Shown here: positions 7,663 through 15,595 of the stretch, in pieces
How positions within the stretch are numbered: the first letter of the stretch is position 1
How the letters are laid out: every line of letters begins with the position of its first letter
Origin: Eudoraea sp.
GTDB taxonomy: Bacteria > Bacteroidota > Bacteroidia > Flavobacteriales > Flavobacteriaceae
NCBI GenBank assembly: GCA_024642325.1
Contig: JAHEBI010000002.1
Location: 1-23,787, forward strand
Reading direction: 5' to 3'
Length of the DNA stretch: 23,787 nt
Translations under genes and position numbers: made by a program
The notes under the pieces: model-generated
What the model saw: the letters and a program-made list of their open reading frames with translations, nothing else
Database searches by the model: none
What the model was told of the DNA's origin: nothing

Positions 7663-9102
7663 TTATTCTAATTCCTTGTTTCGCTTCTTCATTAAGTAGT
7701 CATAATGACTATTATCCTGGGCCCTGCCTATATTAATAGATGGAGGCAAGGGTCCCAAAACTTCCAGCTCCATTTCCATTTCGGTTAACAAGGCCCTGGC
7801 AAGCTCCGGATTTGAAGAATAGAGATTTTTTAATTCTCCGGGATCTTCCTTAAGGTTTATGAGTAAAGTGTCGTGCGGTGCAACGGCCTTCTTCCATGGA
7901 GCTCCTGAAAATCCTTGGTACGGCAGTTTAACCTTGTAATCTCCTTTCCTGTAACCTTCAAGTTTATCCCCGTCAAAATATAGAAAAGTATCAGCCTCTC
8001 TTGCTCCTTCATTAAACAAAACCTCAGACAGGTCCCTGCCGTCTATTGGCCTGTCTGTTGGGATTTTAATATCTGCTATTGCCGCAATTGTAGGAAACCA
8101 ATCCATTTGTGTGGCCATTCTGCTATAGATTCTATTTGGGGCAATTTTGCCTTTCCACATGGCCAGAGTGGGAACACGTAAACCTCCTTCAAAAGTATAT
8201 TGTTTTCCTTCTCTTAAAACCCCTGCGGAACCGCCGTGTTCTTTCATAGCCAGCCAGGGGCCATTGTCACTTGAGAATACGATCAGTGTATTTTCTAAAA
8301 GGCCATGTTCTGCCAGCTTATTAAGAATTTGCCCCACACTCCAATCAATTTCCTGTATTACATCACCGTAAAGACCACGCTGAGAGCTTCCTATAAATTC
8401 CCCTGAGGCATATATGGGAACATGGGGCATATTATAGGCCAGATACAGATAAAAAGGATGATTCCTGTGCCGGTCTATAAACTTTAGGGATTCAGCGGTA
8501 TACCTTTTTGTGGTCATACGCTGATCCACTGAATCTTCAACCATTTTATTATCCCTCATGTAGACCACACTTCTCATATCGTTACTATATGGTATCCCAA
8601 AATAAGTATCGAAGCCTTGCTGGAGTGGCAGGAATTGCAAATGATGACCTAAATGCCACTTGCCTACAATTCCTGTCGCATAACCTTTGCCCTTTAATAG
8701 TTCAGCAATAGTAATTTCAGAAGGGGGCATTCCGGTAAAACTCTCAGGAAAAAAAACCTGGTTAATCCCCATTCTTTGTGGGATTCTCCCCGTAAGTAAT
8801 GCTGCCCTGGAAGGGCTGCAAACGGAAGAAGCAGAATAAAATTCAGAAAACAGAATTCCTTCACCGGCCATACTATCCAGATAGGGAGTTCTTATGTCTT
8901 TTGCACCATAGCATCCCAGATCACCGTACCCAAGATCATCGGCAAATATATATACGATGTTAGGAAGGTTTTTATTGGCAACTATTTTGTCCTTATTTTC
9001 TGAACAAGCCGGGAATAAAATAAATAGCAAAGTGGATAGTAGAATTATAGCATTCACACCGAAACTTTTAATGCCTGCAATTCCGATATAAACCTGAGTC
9101 AT
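7663..9102 (-). CDS. Lipoprotein sulfatase, arylsulfatase A type (S1 family)
   Basis: A 479-residue sulfatase of the alkaline-phosphatase superfamily that hydrolyses sulfate esters with a formylglycine. The activation motif is C95-S-P-S-R followed by AALLTGR, so C95 would be oxidised by a formylglycine-generating enzyme not present in this window. Other active-site parts are the metal ligands D55-D56 in IFADDLGYG, K148 and H150 in GKWHLGHH, H227 in MPHVP, and D279-N280 in SSDNGPW. The N-terminus has a hydrophobic segment ending LFPAC (C33), indicating a lipoprotein in the periplasm or at the surface. It follows the myo-inositol oxygenase gene by 48 bases and is probably co-transcribed with it. 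The substrate is unknown; the neighbours suggest a small sulfated polyol or sugar, but a polysaccharide cannot be excluded. Confidence 0.93.
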   Translation of the reverse strand: MTQVYIGIAGIKSFGVNAIILLSTLLFILFPACSENKDKIVANKNLPNIVYIFADDLGYGDLGCYGAKDIRTPYLDSMAGEGILFSEFYSASSVCSPSRAALLTGRIPQRMGINQVFFPESFTGMPPSEITIAELLKGKGYATGIVGKWHLGHHLQFLPLQQGFDTYFGIPYSNDMRSVVYMRDNKMVEDSVDQRMTTKRYTAESLKFIDRHRNHPFYLYLAYNMPHVPIYASGEFIGSSQRGLYGDVIQEIDWSVGQILNKLAEHGLLENTLIVFSSDNGPWLAMKEHGGSAGVLREGKQYTFEGGLRVPTLAMWKGKIAPNRIYSRMATQMDWFPTIAAIADIKIPTDRPIDGRDLSEVLFNEGAREADTFLYFDGDKLEGYRKGDYKVKLPYQGFSGAPWKKAVAPHDTLLINLKEDPGELKNLYSSNPELARALLTEMEMELEVLGPLPPSINIGRAQDNSHYDYLMKKRNKELE

Positions 9103-9150
9103 TATACTATTAAATTCGCTGTAATAAGAGATCTTCTTTTTGTTCGGAAA

Positions 9151-9969
9151 CTACCAGTAGATGGGCCCTTTCCCCAGATACTTTTCAGCTATAGGTAAAT
9201 AGTAATCCTTAACCTCATCCAGATCATAGGTTTTATTGCATTTAGTATAGAGGTCATATTTATTGAAATCCTTTATCCATTCTAAATATTCCTTGTCTTT
9301 ATCGCAAAGCAAAGCGGTATAACTTCCCCCGCTATGCCAGGGGTAGAAAGAATGATACCTTATCATGGCCATCCCTGCTTCAGGGATTAAGTTTCCCTTG
9401 TGGTGCTGCAATACCTGAAAAAGATATTCATCATGCCCCCAGGCTAGTGTAAGATTGTCCAGCCCGCAATGTTCCTCATATATTCCCAGTTCGGAATTAT
9501 ACAGGGGATTGCTCATATCCGGGTTAAGCTGATTGAATTCCGGATATACACAGGATTCCGGCAGCGCACAACCTACCACGAAAACATCACCAACCATTCC
9601 CCATTGCTCATTCTGACTTGTACCGTCTTCATCAGTTCCCCAAAGAAACATCACTTTCCCCAAATCGTGTATCAGGCCAACCAGTTGCATCCAGTCTGGT
9701 CGCTTATCCCCGCGGATGGCCTCAGCACTCTGAATGAGATGCTGTACATTGGGCAGATCCAAATCCGGATCGCTTACGTCAATCAGGTCATTTAAATGTT
9801 CCATGGCCTCCCAGAGATCCATAGGCTTGTTAAATTCCAGATACTTCCTTTGCATCCCCTGGACATATTCATAGGTTTGCCTTTCGCGCATTTTGCGATA
9901 ATGGTCACGCACAGCGGCGTTTACATCAATATCCTTATAATTTCTAAATACTTTTTCCATATTAAACAT
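9151..9969 (-). CDS. MIOX: Myo-inositol oxygenase
   Basis: A 272-residue cytosolic di-iron enzyme converting myo-inositol and O2 to D-glucuronate. All expected iron ligands can be placed: H77 (LPNVQHLIQSAEAIR), H101 and D102 (LIHDLGKV), H179 (WGHDEY), H205 (IRYHSFYPWH) and D238 (NKYDLYTK). K105 in HDLGK matches the substrate-contacting lysine. The family is mainly eukaryotic, with known homologues in some Bacteroidota. The start at 9969 overlaps the end of the symporter gene by 8 bases; the in-frame ATG at 9960 (MEKVFRNY) would leave a 1-base gap and is equally plausible. Coupling to the symporter strongly suggests that the symporter brings in the substrate. Genes for glucuronate use are not in the window. 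Confidence 0.96.
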   Translation of the reverse strand: MFNMEKVFRNYKDIDVNAAVRDHYRKMRERQTYEYVQGMQRKYLEFNKPMDLWEAMEHLNDLIDVSDPDLDLPNVQHLIQSAEAIRGDKRPDWMQLVGLIHDLGKVMFLWGTDEDGTSQNEQWGMVGDVFVVGCALPESCVYPEFNQLNPDMSNPLYNSELGIYEEHCGLDNLTLAWGHDEYLFQVLQHHKGNLIPEAGMAMIRYHSFYPWHSGGSYTALLCDKDKEYLEWIKDFNKYDLYTKCNKTYDLDEVKDYYLPIAEKYLGKGPIYW

Positions 9970-11584
9970 TTCCCAGTAAAAGGTACAAAATAATGGTGAA
10001 TCCTATCAAAAATAGACTAAAAGGTCTTGCAAATTTCCATGGTTTCAGGTTTAATATGCCGGCATCTTCAATAACAAAAGTTACCTTATTTGGAAAAAAA
10101 CGGGATATTAATAGCATTACAGTAATGTTTAAGACAAATTCAATTCCCCAGATATGTACAAAATGAAGATCCACTTCAAGAATAAAGTAGCTTACAATAT
10201 AAAATAACAGACCAAAGACAAGGCCGGCTTTGGCTCCGGCAGCTGAGACACCTGGCAATAAAAAGCCAGCGATAATGACACTTGCTATCGGGATGAAGAA
10301 TATGCCGTTCAATTGTTGTAATAATTGGTAAAGACCTTCCGGCGCATTGGCAACAAATGGCGCTATTCCGATGGCGAAAAGAGCAAGTATGGCGGAGGTC
10401 CATTTACCAATATTTACCAATTTTCTTTCCCCTGCATTTTTTTGGATATATCGCTTATAAATTCCCAGGCTAAAAACAGTTGCGGCACTATTTAAAGCAC
10501 TGTTAAAAGTTGTGAGTATTGCCCCCATCATTACCGCAACAAAGAATCCGGTTAACCAGGCAGGTAAGACCATTTTTACCAGATTGGGATAAACACTATC
10601 AGGATTATCGTAAAACTGTTCTCCAAAGTAATAAAACCCAATAAGCCCGGGCAGTACTATTACCAAGGGCACCAGGATTTTCAATAGCCCTGTAAACAGT
10701 AACCCTTTTTGAGCCTCCTTAAGGCTTACCGCCCCCAGCACCCTTTGGATAATTGACTGGTGCATGGTCCAGAAATAGATCTGGTTGATCATCAATCCTG
10801 TAAAGAGGACTTCAAAAGGCAATATGGCAGTCCTGGATCCCGGCCCAATTCCTGTTTCGCCGCTGATAACATTGAATTTACCCGGGTTTTTCTCAAAAAC
10901 CATACTCAGGCCATCGGCCAGATTACCATCTCCTATACTCCAAAGCGCTAAAACGGGAACCAGTAAACCAGCCACAAGAAGCCCAAAACCGTTTATGGTG
11001 TCTGTATAGGCTACCATTTTAAGTCCGCCGAATATGGCATATACTGCTCCTATTCCTCCGACTGTTATTATGGTAATCCATATACCTTCTCTCTGACTTA
11101 CATTTAAAAGTTCAGAGATTTCAAATATGGCTTCAATATTCAAGGCCCCGGTATAAAGCACGATAGGCAGAAGGGTAGCTACAAATGATATTATAAGCAA
11201 AAGTGCTACAAGGGTCCTTGTAAGACCATCAAATCGTTTTTCCAAAAATTCCGGAATAGTTGTAAGACCCATTTTTAGGTATCGGGGGGCAAAATATAAA
11301 GCAGCAATTACCAGCGCTAATGCAGAAGTGACTTCCCAAGCGACAATAATGGCGCCATTTTTATATGAGGAACCATTCATACCTACAAGATGCTCTGTAG
11401 AAATATTGGTTAAAAGTAAAGATCCGGCAATTACCACTCCTGTAAGTGATCTGCCTCCCAAAAAATATCCGTCTTTGGTATTTAATTTATCCCGGCGAAG
11501 TTTCCAGGTGGCAAACAGGGCTACAAAGCCGGTAAAAATTATGAAAGTGAAAAATGTCATCGCTCTAAAAATAAGCATTAACAT
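9962..11584 (-). CDS. SSS-family sodium:solute symporter, probable inositol or polyol uptake
   Basis: A 540-residue, highly hydrophobic protein of the solute:sodium symporter (SGLT-like) family with about 13-14 membrane segments. Typical segments are KLNTKDGYFLGGRSLTG and LLLTNISTEHLVGMNG near the N-terminus, GGLKMVAYTDTINGFGL in the middle, and TTFNSALNSAATVFSLGIY, the conserved SSS signature region. It would couple Na+ entry to substrate uptake across the inner membrane. Overlap with the MIOX gene makes myo-inositol or a related polyol the best guess; this is inference from context. The methionine at 11584 gives MLMLIFRAMTFF; the ATG at 11560 (MTFFTFII) is an equally good start. The end overlaps the MIOX start by 8 bases (or abuts it), indicating translational coupling. 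Confidence 0.93.
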   Translation of the reverse strand: MLMLIFRAMTFFTFIIFTGFVALFATWKLRRDKLNTKDGYFLGGRSLTGVVIAGSLLLTNISTEHLVGMNGSSYKNGAIIVAWEVTSALALVIAALYFAPRYLKMGLTTIPEFLEKRFDGLTRTLVALLLIISFVATLLPIVLYTGALNIEAIFEISELLNVSQREGIWITIITVGGIGAVYAIFGGLKMVAYTDTINGFGLLVAGLLVPVLALWSIGDGNLADGLSMVFEKNPGKFNVISGETGIGPGSRTAILPFEVLFTGLMINQIYFWTMHQSIIQRVLGAVSLKEAQKGLLFTGLLKILVPLVIVLPGLIGFYYFGEQFYDNPDSVYPNLVKMVLPAWLTGFFVAVMMGAILTTFNSALNSAATVFSLGIYKRYIQKNAGERKLVNIGKWTSAILALFAIGIAPFVANAPEGLYQLLQQLNGIFFIPIASVIIAGFLLPGVSAAGAKAGLVFGLLFYIVSYFILEVDLHFVHIWGIEFVLNITVMLLISRFFPNKVTFVIEDAGILNLKPWKFARPFSLFLIGFTIILYLLLGNV

Positions 11585-11594
11585 TTAAAAGCAT

Positions 11595-11627
11595 ATGCCC
11601 TCTGCTAACAAAAAAGCTAGAGGGCAT
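11595..11627 (-). terminator. Hairpin between the DinB-like gene and the symporter gene
   Basis: A perfect 9-bp stem (ATGCCCTCT with AGAGGGCAT), extended by a GCT/AGC stem after a 1-base bulge, closes an A-rich loop (T-rich on the minus strand). It follows the DinB-like stop codon by 27 bases. Only GCTTTTAAA follows on the minus strand, so the T tail is short. It ends 10 bases before the possible symporter start at 11584, so it may also affect translation or read-through into that operon. Confidence 0.6.
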
Positions 11628-11654
11628 GAGCATTATCGGCATTGAAAAATCAAA

Positions 11655-12260
11655 TTATGCTTTAGGAAAGTTTTTATCAGCCTTAACTTCTTCCATTTGC
11701 ATCACATGTCGTTCAGTATGGCCGGACATAAAGAGTATTATCTGAAAGGCATCTATGGTGCCAAAAGGTAATTGTCCGTAATGATTTCTCAGATCCTCTT
11801 CAGTAGTCTCGATAAATGTTCTGTGTTCCAGTCTTTTTGTCTCAAAAGCTTTCAAGCTTTCTTCATAAGATCCAAATTTACCTGAGGGTTCAAACGGTTC
11901 TGAAGTTTTTACCTTGGTGTCTCTGTTTGTTATCATAGCCATAAGTTCTTTGTCGGTCATTTTAACCTCGGCGCGTCTGGAAGGATCAGCCGGTGTTTTT
12001 AAGGATCCCTGAAGCATTTGGTCAAAAGCATTTTCAGAAATGGCCAGATGTTCCACACATTCTGCAATGGACCATGAATCCGGACTACTTTTGAAATTTA
12101 ACTGTTCCTGGGTCAGTCCGTCAAGGGTTTCCAGCATGTGTGCCTGAGTTTTAGCCAACTCAAGGGCTCCTTTCAATCTTTCCATATCCGTAAGTTTGGA
12201 ATTTGAAAGGCTAAAACTAAGTAATGTAAGAGCGAAAATTGGCAAAAGAATTTTTTTCAT
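11655..12260 (-). CDS. Exported DinB-superfamily protein
   Basis: A 201-residue protein of the DinB/YfiT four-helix superfamily, which holds a divalent metal by three histidines. Here H71 (CVEHLAISE) and H181 and H185 (GHTERHVMQ) form the expected triad, with the conserved WSIAECVEHL segment before the first. Unusually for the family, the first 20 residues (MKKILLPIFALTLLSFSLS) are a clear signal peptide, so the protein should act in the periplasm. Some DinB-fold enzymes are thiol transferases or hydrolases; no reaction can be assigned here. It stands between a 226-base spacer and a terminator-like hairpin, so it may be a single-gene unit. Confidence 0.85.
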   Translation of the reverse strand: MKKILLPIFALTLLSFSLSNSKLTDMERLKGALELAKTQAHMLETLDGLTQEQLNFKSSPDSWSIAECVEHLAISENAFDQMLQGSLKTPADPSRRAEVKMTDKELMAMITNRDTKVKTSEPFEPSGKFGSYEESLKAFETKRLEHRTFIETTEEDLRNHYGQLPFGTIDAFQIILFMSGHTERHVMQMEEVKADKNFPKA

Positions 12261-12486
12261 TTGTTTGTTCTTTAAGGTGGATAAATCAATTGTTAATCAT
12301 AAGCTATATAACTTGAAAATATTTTTAAGAATTTCAGATTTTTAAGCGATATCCTATAAATTATATACGTTGAATTTAATTCCCTCAGGCCATATAACCC
12401 ATAAGCAGTTATTAACTTTTATCTTTCGATTTCACAAATCCTTTCAGCAAATCAATAAAAATTCTTACCCTATGGATTAAAAGTAA

Positions 12487-13083
12487 TTACTCCGAATTTC
12501 TTATCCCTCTGAAAACATTTACTTTCGGGTCTATCGGGTTACCCGAAGCTCTTCTCAAAACCACAATCTGCCCGCTATGCCAAACAGCATCCTCAATAGG
12601 TCCGTTTATCTGATTCCAGAATGGATTTTCAAATGTTCCGGATTTGGATTTGAAGATCACCGGATGTTCGTTCAGATTATTGACAGTCATAAAAATTTCG
12701 CTGGCTTTTTTGAAATTGAACAATGTGCGCCTTCTTTTTTCATTAAAAGTCAATGGCCCCTCCTGTGGTTGGGCCCTATCATTAATTTCCTTTACTGCAG
12801 AGTTGTATATAACACAGGAAAGGTTATAGAGGTGATCTAAGGTTTCTTCAATGGTCCTATTACTTTCTGATGGCTTATAGGCCAGGTCTTCAGTTCGCAA
12901 TCCTTCGGTTGCCCAATAGTAACGAAAACCCAGACCATCTATCATGCGTGCAACCACGGTTCCGGGAGTATAGCTTTTGGGATAGTCCGGAATCTGATAA
13001 TAAGGCAAGTTTTCTTTTTCCTTTTCCTGTGCATTTATAATTGTGATCAAAAATAAGGCCATAAGAGTATTTTTTATTTTCAT
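12487..13083 (-). CDS. Exported DinB-like protein, second copy type
   Basis: A 198-residue protein with signal peptide MKIKNTLMALFLITIINAQ (about 1-19). Its fold looks DinB-like: RTIEETLDHLYNLSC carries H84, and DAVWHSGQIVVLRRASGNP carries H169 in the position of the second metal site. A third ligand is not obvious, since the usual HxxxH is here HSGQI. It is only distantly similar to the exported DinB-like protein encoded at 11655-12260. Its gene starts 12 bases after the esterase gene, so it is the last gene of the DASS transporter/esterase group. Function unknown; a metal-dependent periplasmic enzyme is an inference. Confidence 0.7.
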   Translation of the reverse strand: MKIKNTLMALFLITIINAQEKEKENLPYYQIPDYPKSYTPGTVVARMIDGLGFRYYWATEGLRTEDLAYKPSESNRTIEETLDHLYNLSCVIYNSAVKEINDRAQPQEGPLTFNEKRRRTLFNFKKASEIFMTVNNLNEHPVIFKSKSGTFENPFWNQINGPIEDAVWHSGQIVVLRRASGNPIDPKVNVFRGIRNSE

Positions 13084-13095
13084 ATTCTTACTTAT

Positions 13096-13953
13096 TTAAT
13101 ACTGGTGAAATGCGTCCGATACAAATTCCAGCACAACAGGAAGCGACTCCCTCCAATAGGTCCAGCTATGGCCGCCATTACGAACCCGGTATTCATGCGG
13201 GATATCTTTTTTCCTCATTGCGATATGAATAAGACTGTTTCCTTCGTATAAAAAATCATCATCCCCACAATCAATAAACCACCTGACTGATTTAACTTCT
13301 TCTGCGGGCATAGATTCTACCAGTGAAATGGCATTGTGATTTTCAAAATAGGCCTTGACCTGTTCTTCTGACAAGGATATTCCCCTTTCTTTTAATCTTT
13401 CTTTCAATTTATCTAGTGTAAGAGAACCAACAGACGCACTTAAAGGGCAAGAAGAAGAGAATAACTCCGGATGATGCAAGGCGTACATAAAAGAGCCACC
13501 ACCACCCATAGAGAGACCGGCTATTGCACGAAATCTTTTCTCCCCTTTTATGCGATACGTAGATTCCACATAAGGCATAAGCTCTTCAAAAAAGAAATCT
13601 TCATACCGCCAATCTCCCATGTTAAAATATCCCCGCTTACCGGTATTCGCATCTGGCATTACTATAATCATCGGAGTTGCTTTGCCTTCCCTAATGGCTT
13701 TATCTGTAATATGTAAAACTTCACCAAATTGAACCCAACCGGTTTGATCATCACCTCCCCCGTGCAGTAAATAGAGTACCGGATAACTTCTTTTGGAGGA
13801 ATCATAATCCGGAGGTAAGTAGATCGCAAATTTTCTTTCGCTCTTTAAAATTTTACTGGTCATTGTAAGTTCATCCAGCACAGTACCTTTCTGACTAAAT
13901 GCCACTGAGTTAATTAGGAGATTTATGGATAAAAGAAGAATTATATTTTTCAT
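13096..13953 (-). CDS. Secreted alpha/beta-hydrolase esterase (esterase D / feruloyl-esterase-like)
   Basis: A 285-residue protein with signal peptide (about 1-20, ending NSVAFS). It matches the putative esterase family that includes esterase D, Fes-type and xylanase-linked feruloyl esterases. The nucleophile is S148 in GLSMGGGG; the acid is probably D232 or D233 in DCGDDDFLYE; the base is H262 in GGHSWTYW. The HGGG at 64-67 supplies the oxyanion hole. The substrate is unknown: acylated carbohydrates or other small esters are typical. It lies 27 bases after the DASS transporter gene and 12 bases before the DinB-like gene, so these three are likely one operon. The transporter may import the acid released by the esterase; this is inference. 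Confidence 0.9.
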   Translation of the reverse strand: MKNIILLLSINLLINSVAFSQKGTVLDELTMTSKILKSERKFAIYLPPDYDSSKRSYPVLYLLHGGGDDQTGWVQFGEVLHITDKAIREGKATPMIIVMPDANTGKRGYFNMGDWRYEDFFFEELMPYVESTYRIKGEKRFRAIAGLSMGGGGSFMYALHHPELFSSSCPLSASVGSLTLDKLKERLKERGISLSEEQVKAYFENHNAISLVESMPAEEVKSVRWFIDCGDDDFLYEGNSLIHIAMRKKDIPHEYRVRNGGHSWTYWRESLPVVLEFVSDAFHQY

Positions 13954-13980
13954 CAGCTTTATTTTTTAGTCAGGAAATTC

Positions 13981-15531
13981 CTATTTGTCAAACTGTGCCC
14001 ATTCCGGAAATACGCCTTCTGCAATGTCAAAAATAAAGGTACCGAAATAATATGTTATTACCGATACCAGTATAATACCAATGATATTAAGGAAAAACCC
14101 GGTTTTGGCCATTTCAATCACGGTAATACGTTTACTGCCAAAAACTATGGCATTGGGTGGCGTGGCAACCGGCAACATAAAGGCCAGGGAACCAGCAACC
14201 GTAGCCGGAAGCATAAAGAGCAGGGGGTTGGTTTCTATGCTGACTGCCAATCCTGCAAGAATGGGTAATAAGGTTTCTACCGTTGCCGTATTGGAAGTAA
14301 TTTCAGTCAAAAAAGTGATAAGGAAACTTATGCATAGAATTAGTAGAAGAGGATGCATGCCACTCAACCATTCCAACTGATGTCCAAACCATAAAGACAA
14401 ACCGGATTCTTTAAAACCGCTTGCGAGGGCAAAACCCCCACCAAAGAGTAAAATTATTTCCCAGGGAATTTCTTCAGCAGCCTTCCAATCCATAAGAAAA
14501 GTACCCGGTTGCGTTTTTGATGGAACCATGAAAAGGATGACTGCCACAAAAATAGCCACCGTCCCGTCATTAAAAAAATGGGGATAATTAAAAAAGTTTG
14601 ACCACCCCGGTATTTTTATTTCTCCTACAACTATATCTGCCCTGAAAAACCAGAGTAAAGCCAAAGCTGCAAATGCAATTAACAATACTTTTTCCTCAAA
14701 GTTTTTCTTACCCAGTCTTAGATAATCGCTAAGAATCTCATTCCTGCTGAGACTTTTCCAGTTCTTTTTTCTTTTGACAAAAATGAGGTATAAGTATCCG
14801 AATAAGACACAGAATAGGATTAGTGATATTGGGAAGGCATAAAAAAACCAGGTTGCAAAGGAAATCTCAGGGGCATTGGGAAAGTAGATATAAAAAATAC
14901 GGGCAAATGAAAGGTTAGGCGGGGTGCCAACTAATGTTGCAATTCCTCCAATAGAAGCGCTATAGGCAATAGAAAGTAAAAGGCCGACGGCAAAGTGCTT
15001 TACTAATGCCTTGCCATTTATTTCCTCTAATTTTGTGATTATAGATAATAAAATTGGTACCATGAGCATGGCGGTAGCCGTATTTGATATCCACATTGAA
15101 AGAAAAGCCGTAGCAAACATAAAACCCAAAAGTATTCTGCCCGGACTACTGCCGATAATTCGAAGAATCCTTAAGGCAATTCGTTTGTGTAATCCCCATT
15201 TTTGAATGGCAAGTGCCACCAAAAAACCTCCAATAAATAAAAAAATAACATGATTAAAATAAGTGGATGAAACTTCCCTGCCATTCATAATTCCAAGAGC
15301 GGGAAAGAGTATTATAGGCAGGAGGGAGGTTATAGCGAGGGGAATTACCTCCGTTATCCACCAGAGGGCCATTAATATTGCCACGGCAAGTGTATTGGTA
15401 ATAGCCGGGTTATCCTTATCCAGTTCTACAAAGAATATCAAATAAGCAGAGATAAAAGGGGCCAGAACAGCCAGGGCATATCTTAAGGATTTACCAGGGT
15501 TTTCAGCGATAAATTTTCTGCCTGTTGGCAT
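13981..15531 (-). CDS. SLC13/DASS-family sodium:dicarboxylate (anion) symporter
   Basis: A 516-residue inner-membrane transporter of the divalent anion:sodium symporter family. Both SNT motifs are present (149-151 in WISNTATAMLMVPI, 413-415 in TSNTATVETLLPIL); these line the substrate and sodium sites. The family segment TEVIPLAITSLLPIILFP (60-77) and the C-terminal MLPVATPPNAIVFGS are also clear. Likely substrates are C4-dicarboxylates, citrate or similar carboxylates; sulfate is possible. It is the first gene of the transporter-esterase-DinB group. The 64-base spacer before it holds no recognisable promoter, so read-through from the GMC oxidoreductase gene is possible. Confidence 0.94.
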   Translation of the reverse strand: MPTGRKFIAENPGKSLRYALAVLAPFISAYLIFFVELDKDNPAITNTLAVAILMALWWITEVIPLAITSLLPIILFPALGIMNGREVSSTYFNHVIFLFIGGFLVALAIQKWGLHKRIALRILRIIGSSPGRILLGFMFATAFLSMWISNTATAMLMVPILLSIITKLEEINGKALVKHFAVGLLLSIAYSASIGGIATLVGTPPNLSFARIFYIYFPNAPEISFATWFFYAFPISLILFCVLFGYLYLIFVKRKKNWKSLSRNEILSDYLRLGKKNFEEKVLLIAFAALALLWFFRADIVVGEIKIPGWSNFFNYPHFFNDGTVAIFVAVILFMVPSKTQPGTFLMDWKAAEEIPWEIILLFGGGFALASGFKESGLSLWFGHQLEWLSGMHPLLLILCISFLITFLTEITSNTATVETLLPILAGLAVSIETNPLLFMLPATVAGSLAFMLPVATPPNAIVFGSKRITVIEMAKTGFFLNIIGIILVSVITYYFGTFIFDIAEGVFPEWAQFDK

Positions 15532-15595
15532 GGGTTTACCTTTTTATACTAATTTACACTATTGATAAGCCAATTGGTAATTCTAAAACCAATAC

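Noticed and set aside
9469..9993. Plus-strand ORFs of 108 and 65 codons across MIOX
   Set aside because: Antisense shadows of a well-supported gene with all its metal ligands in place.
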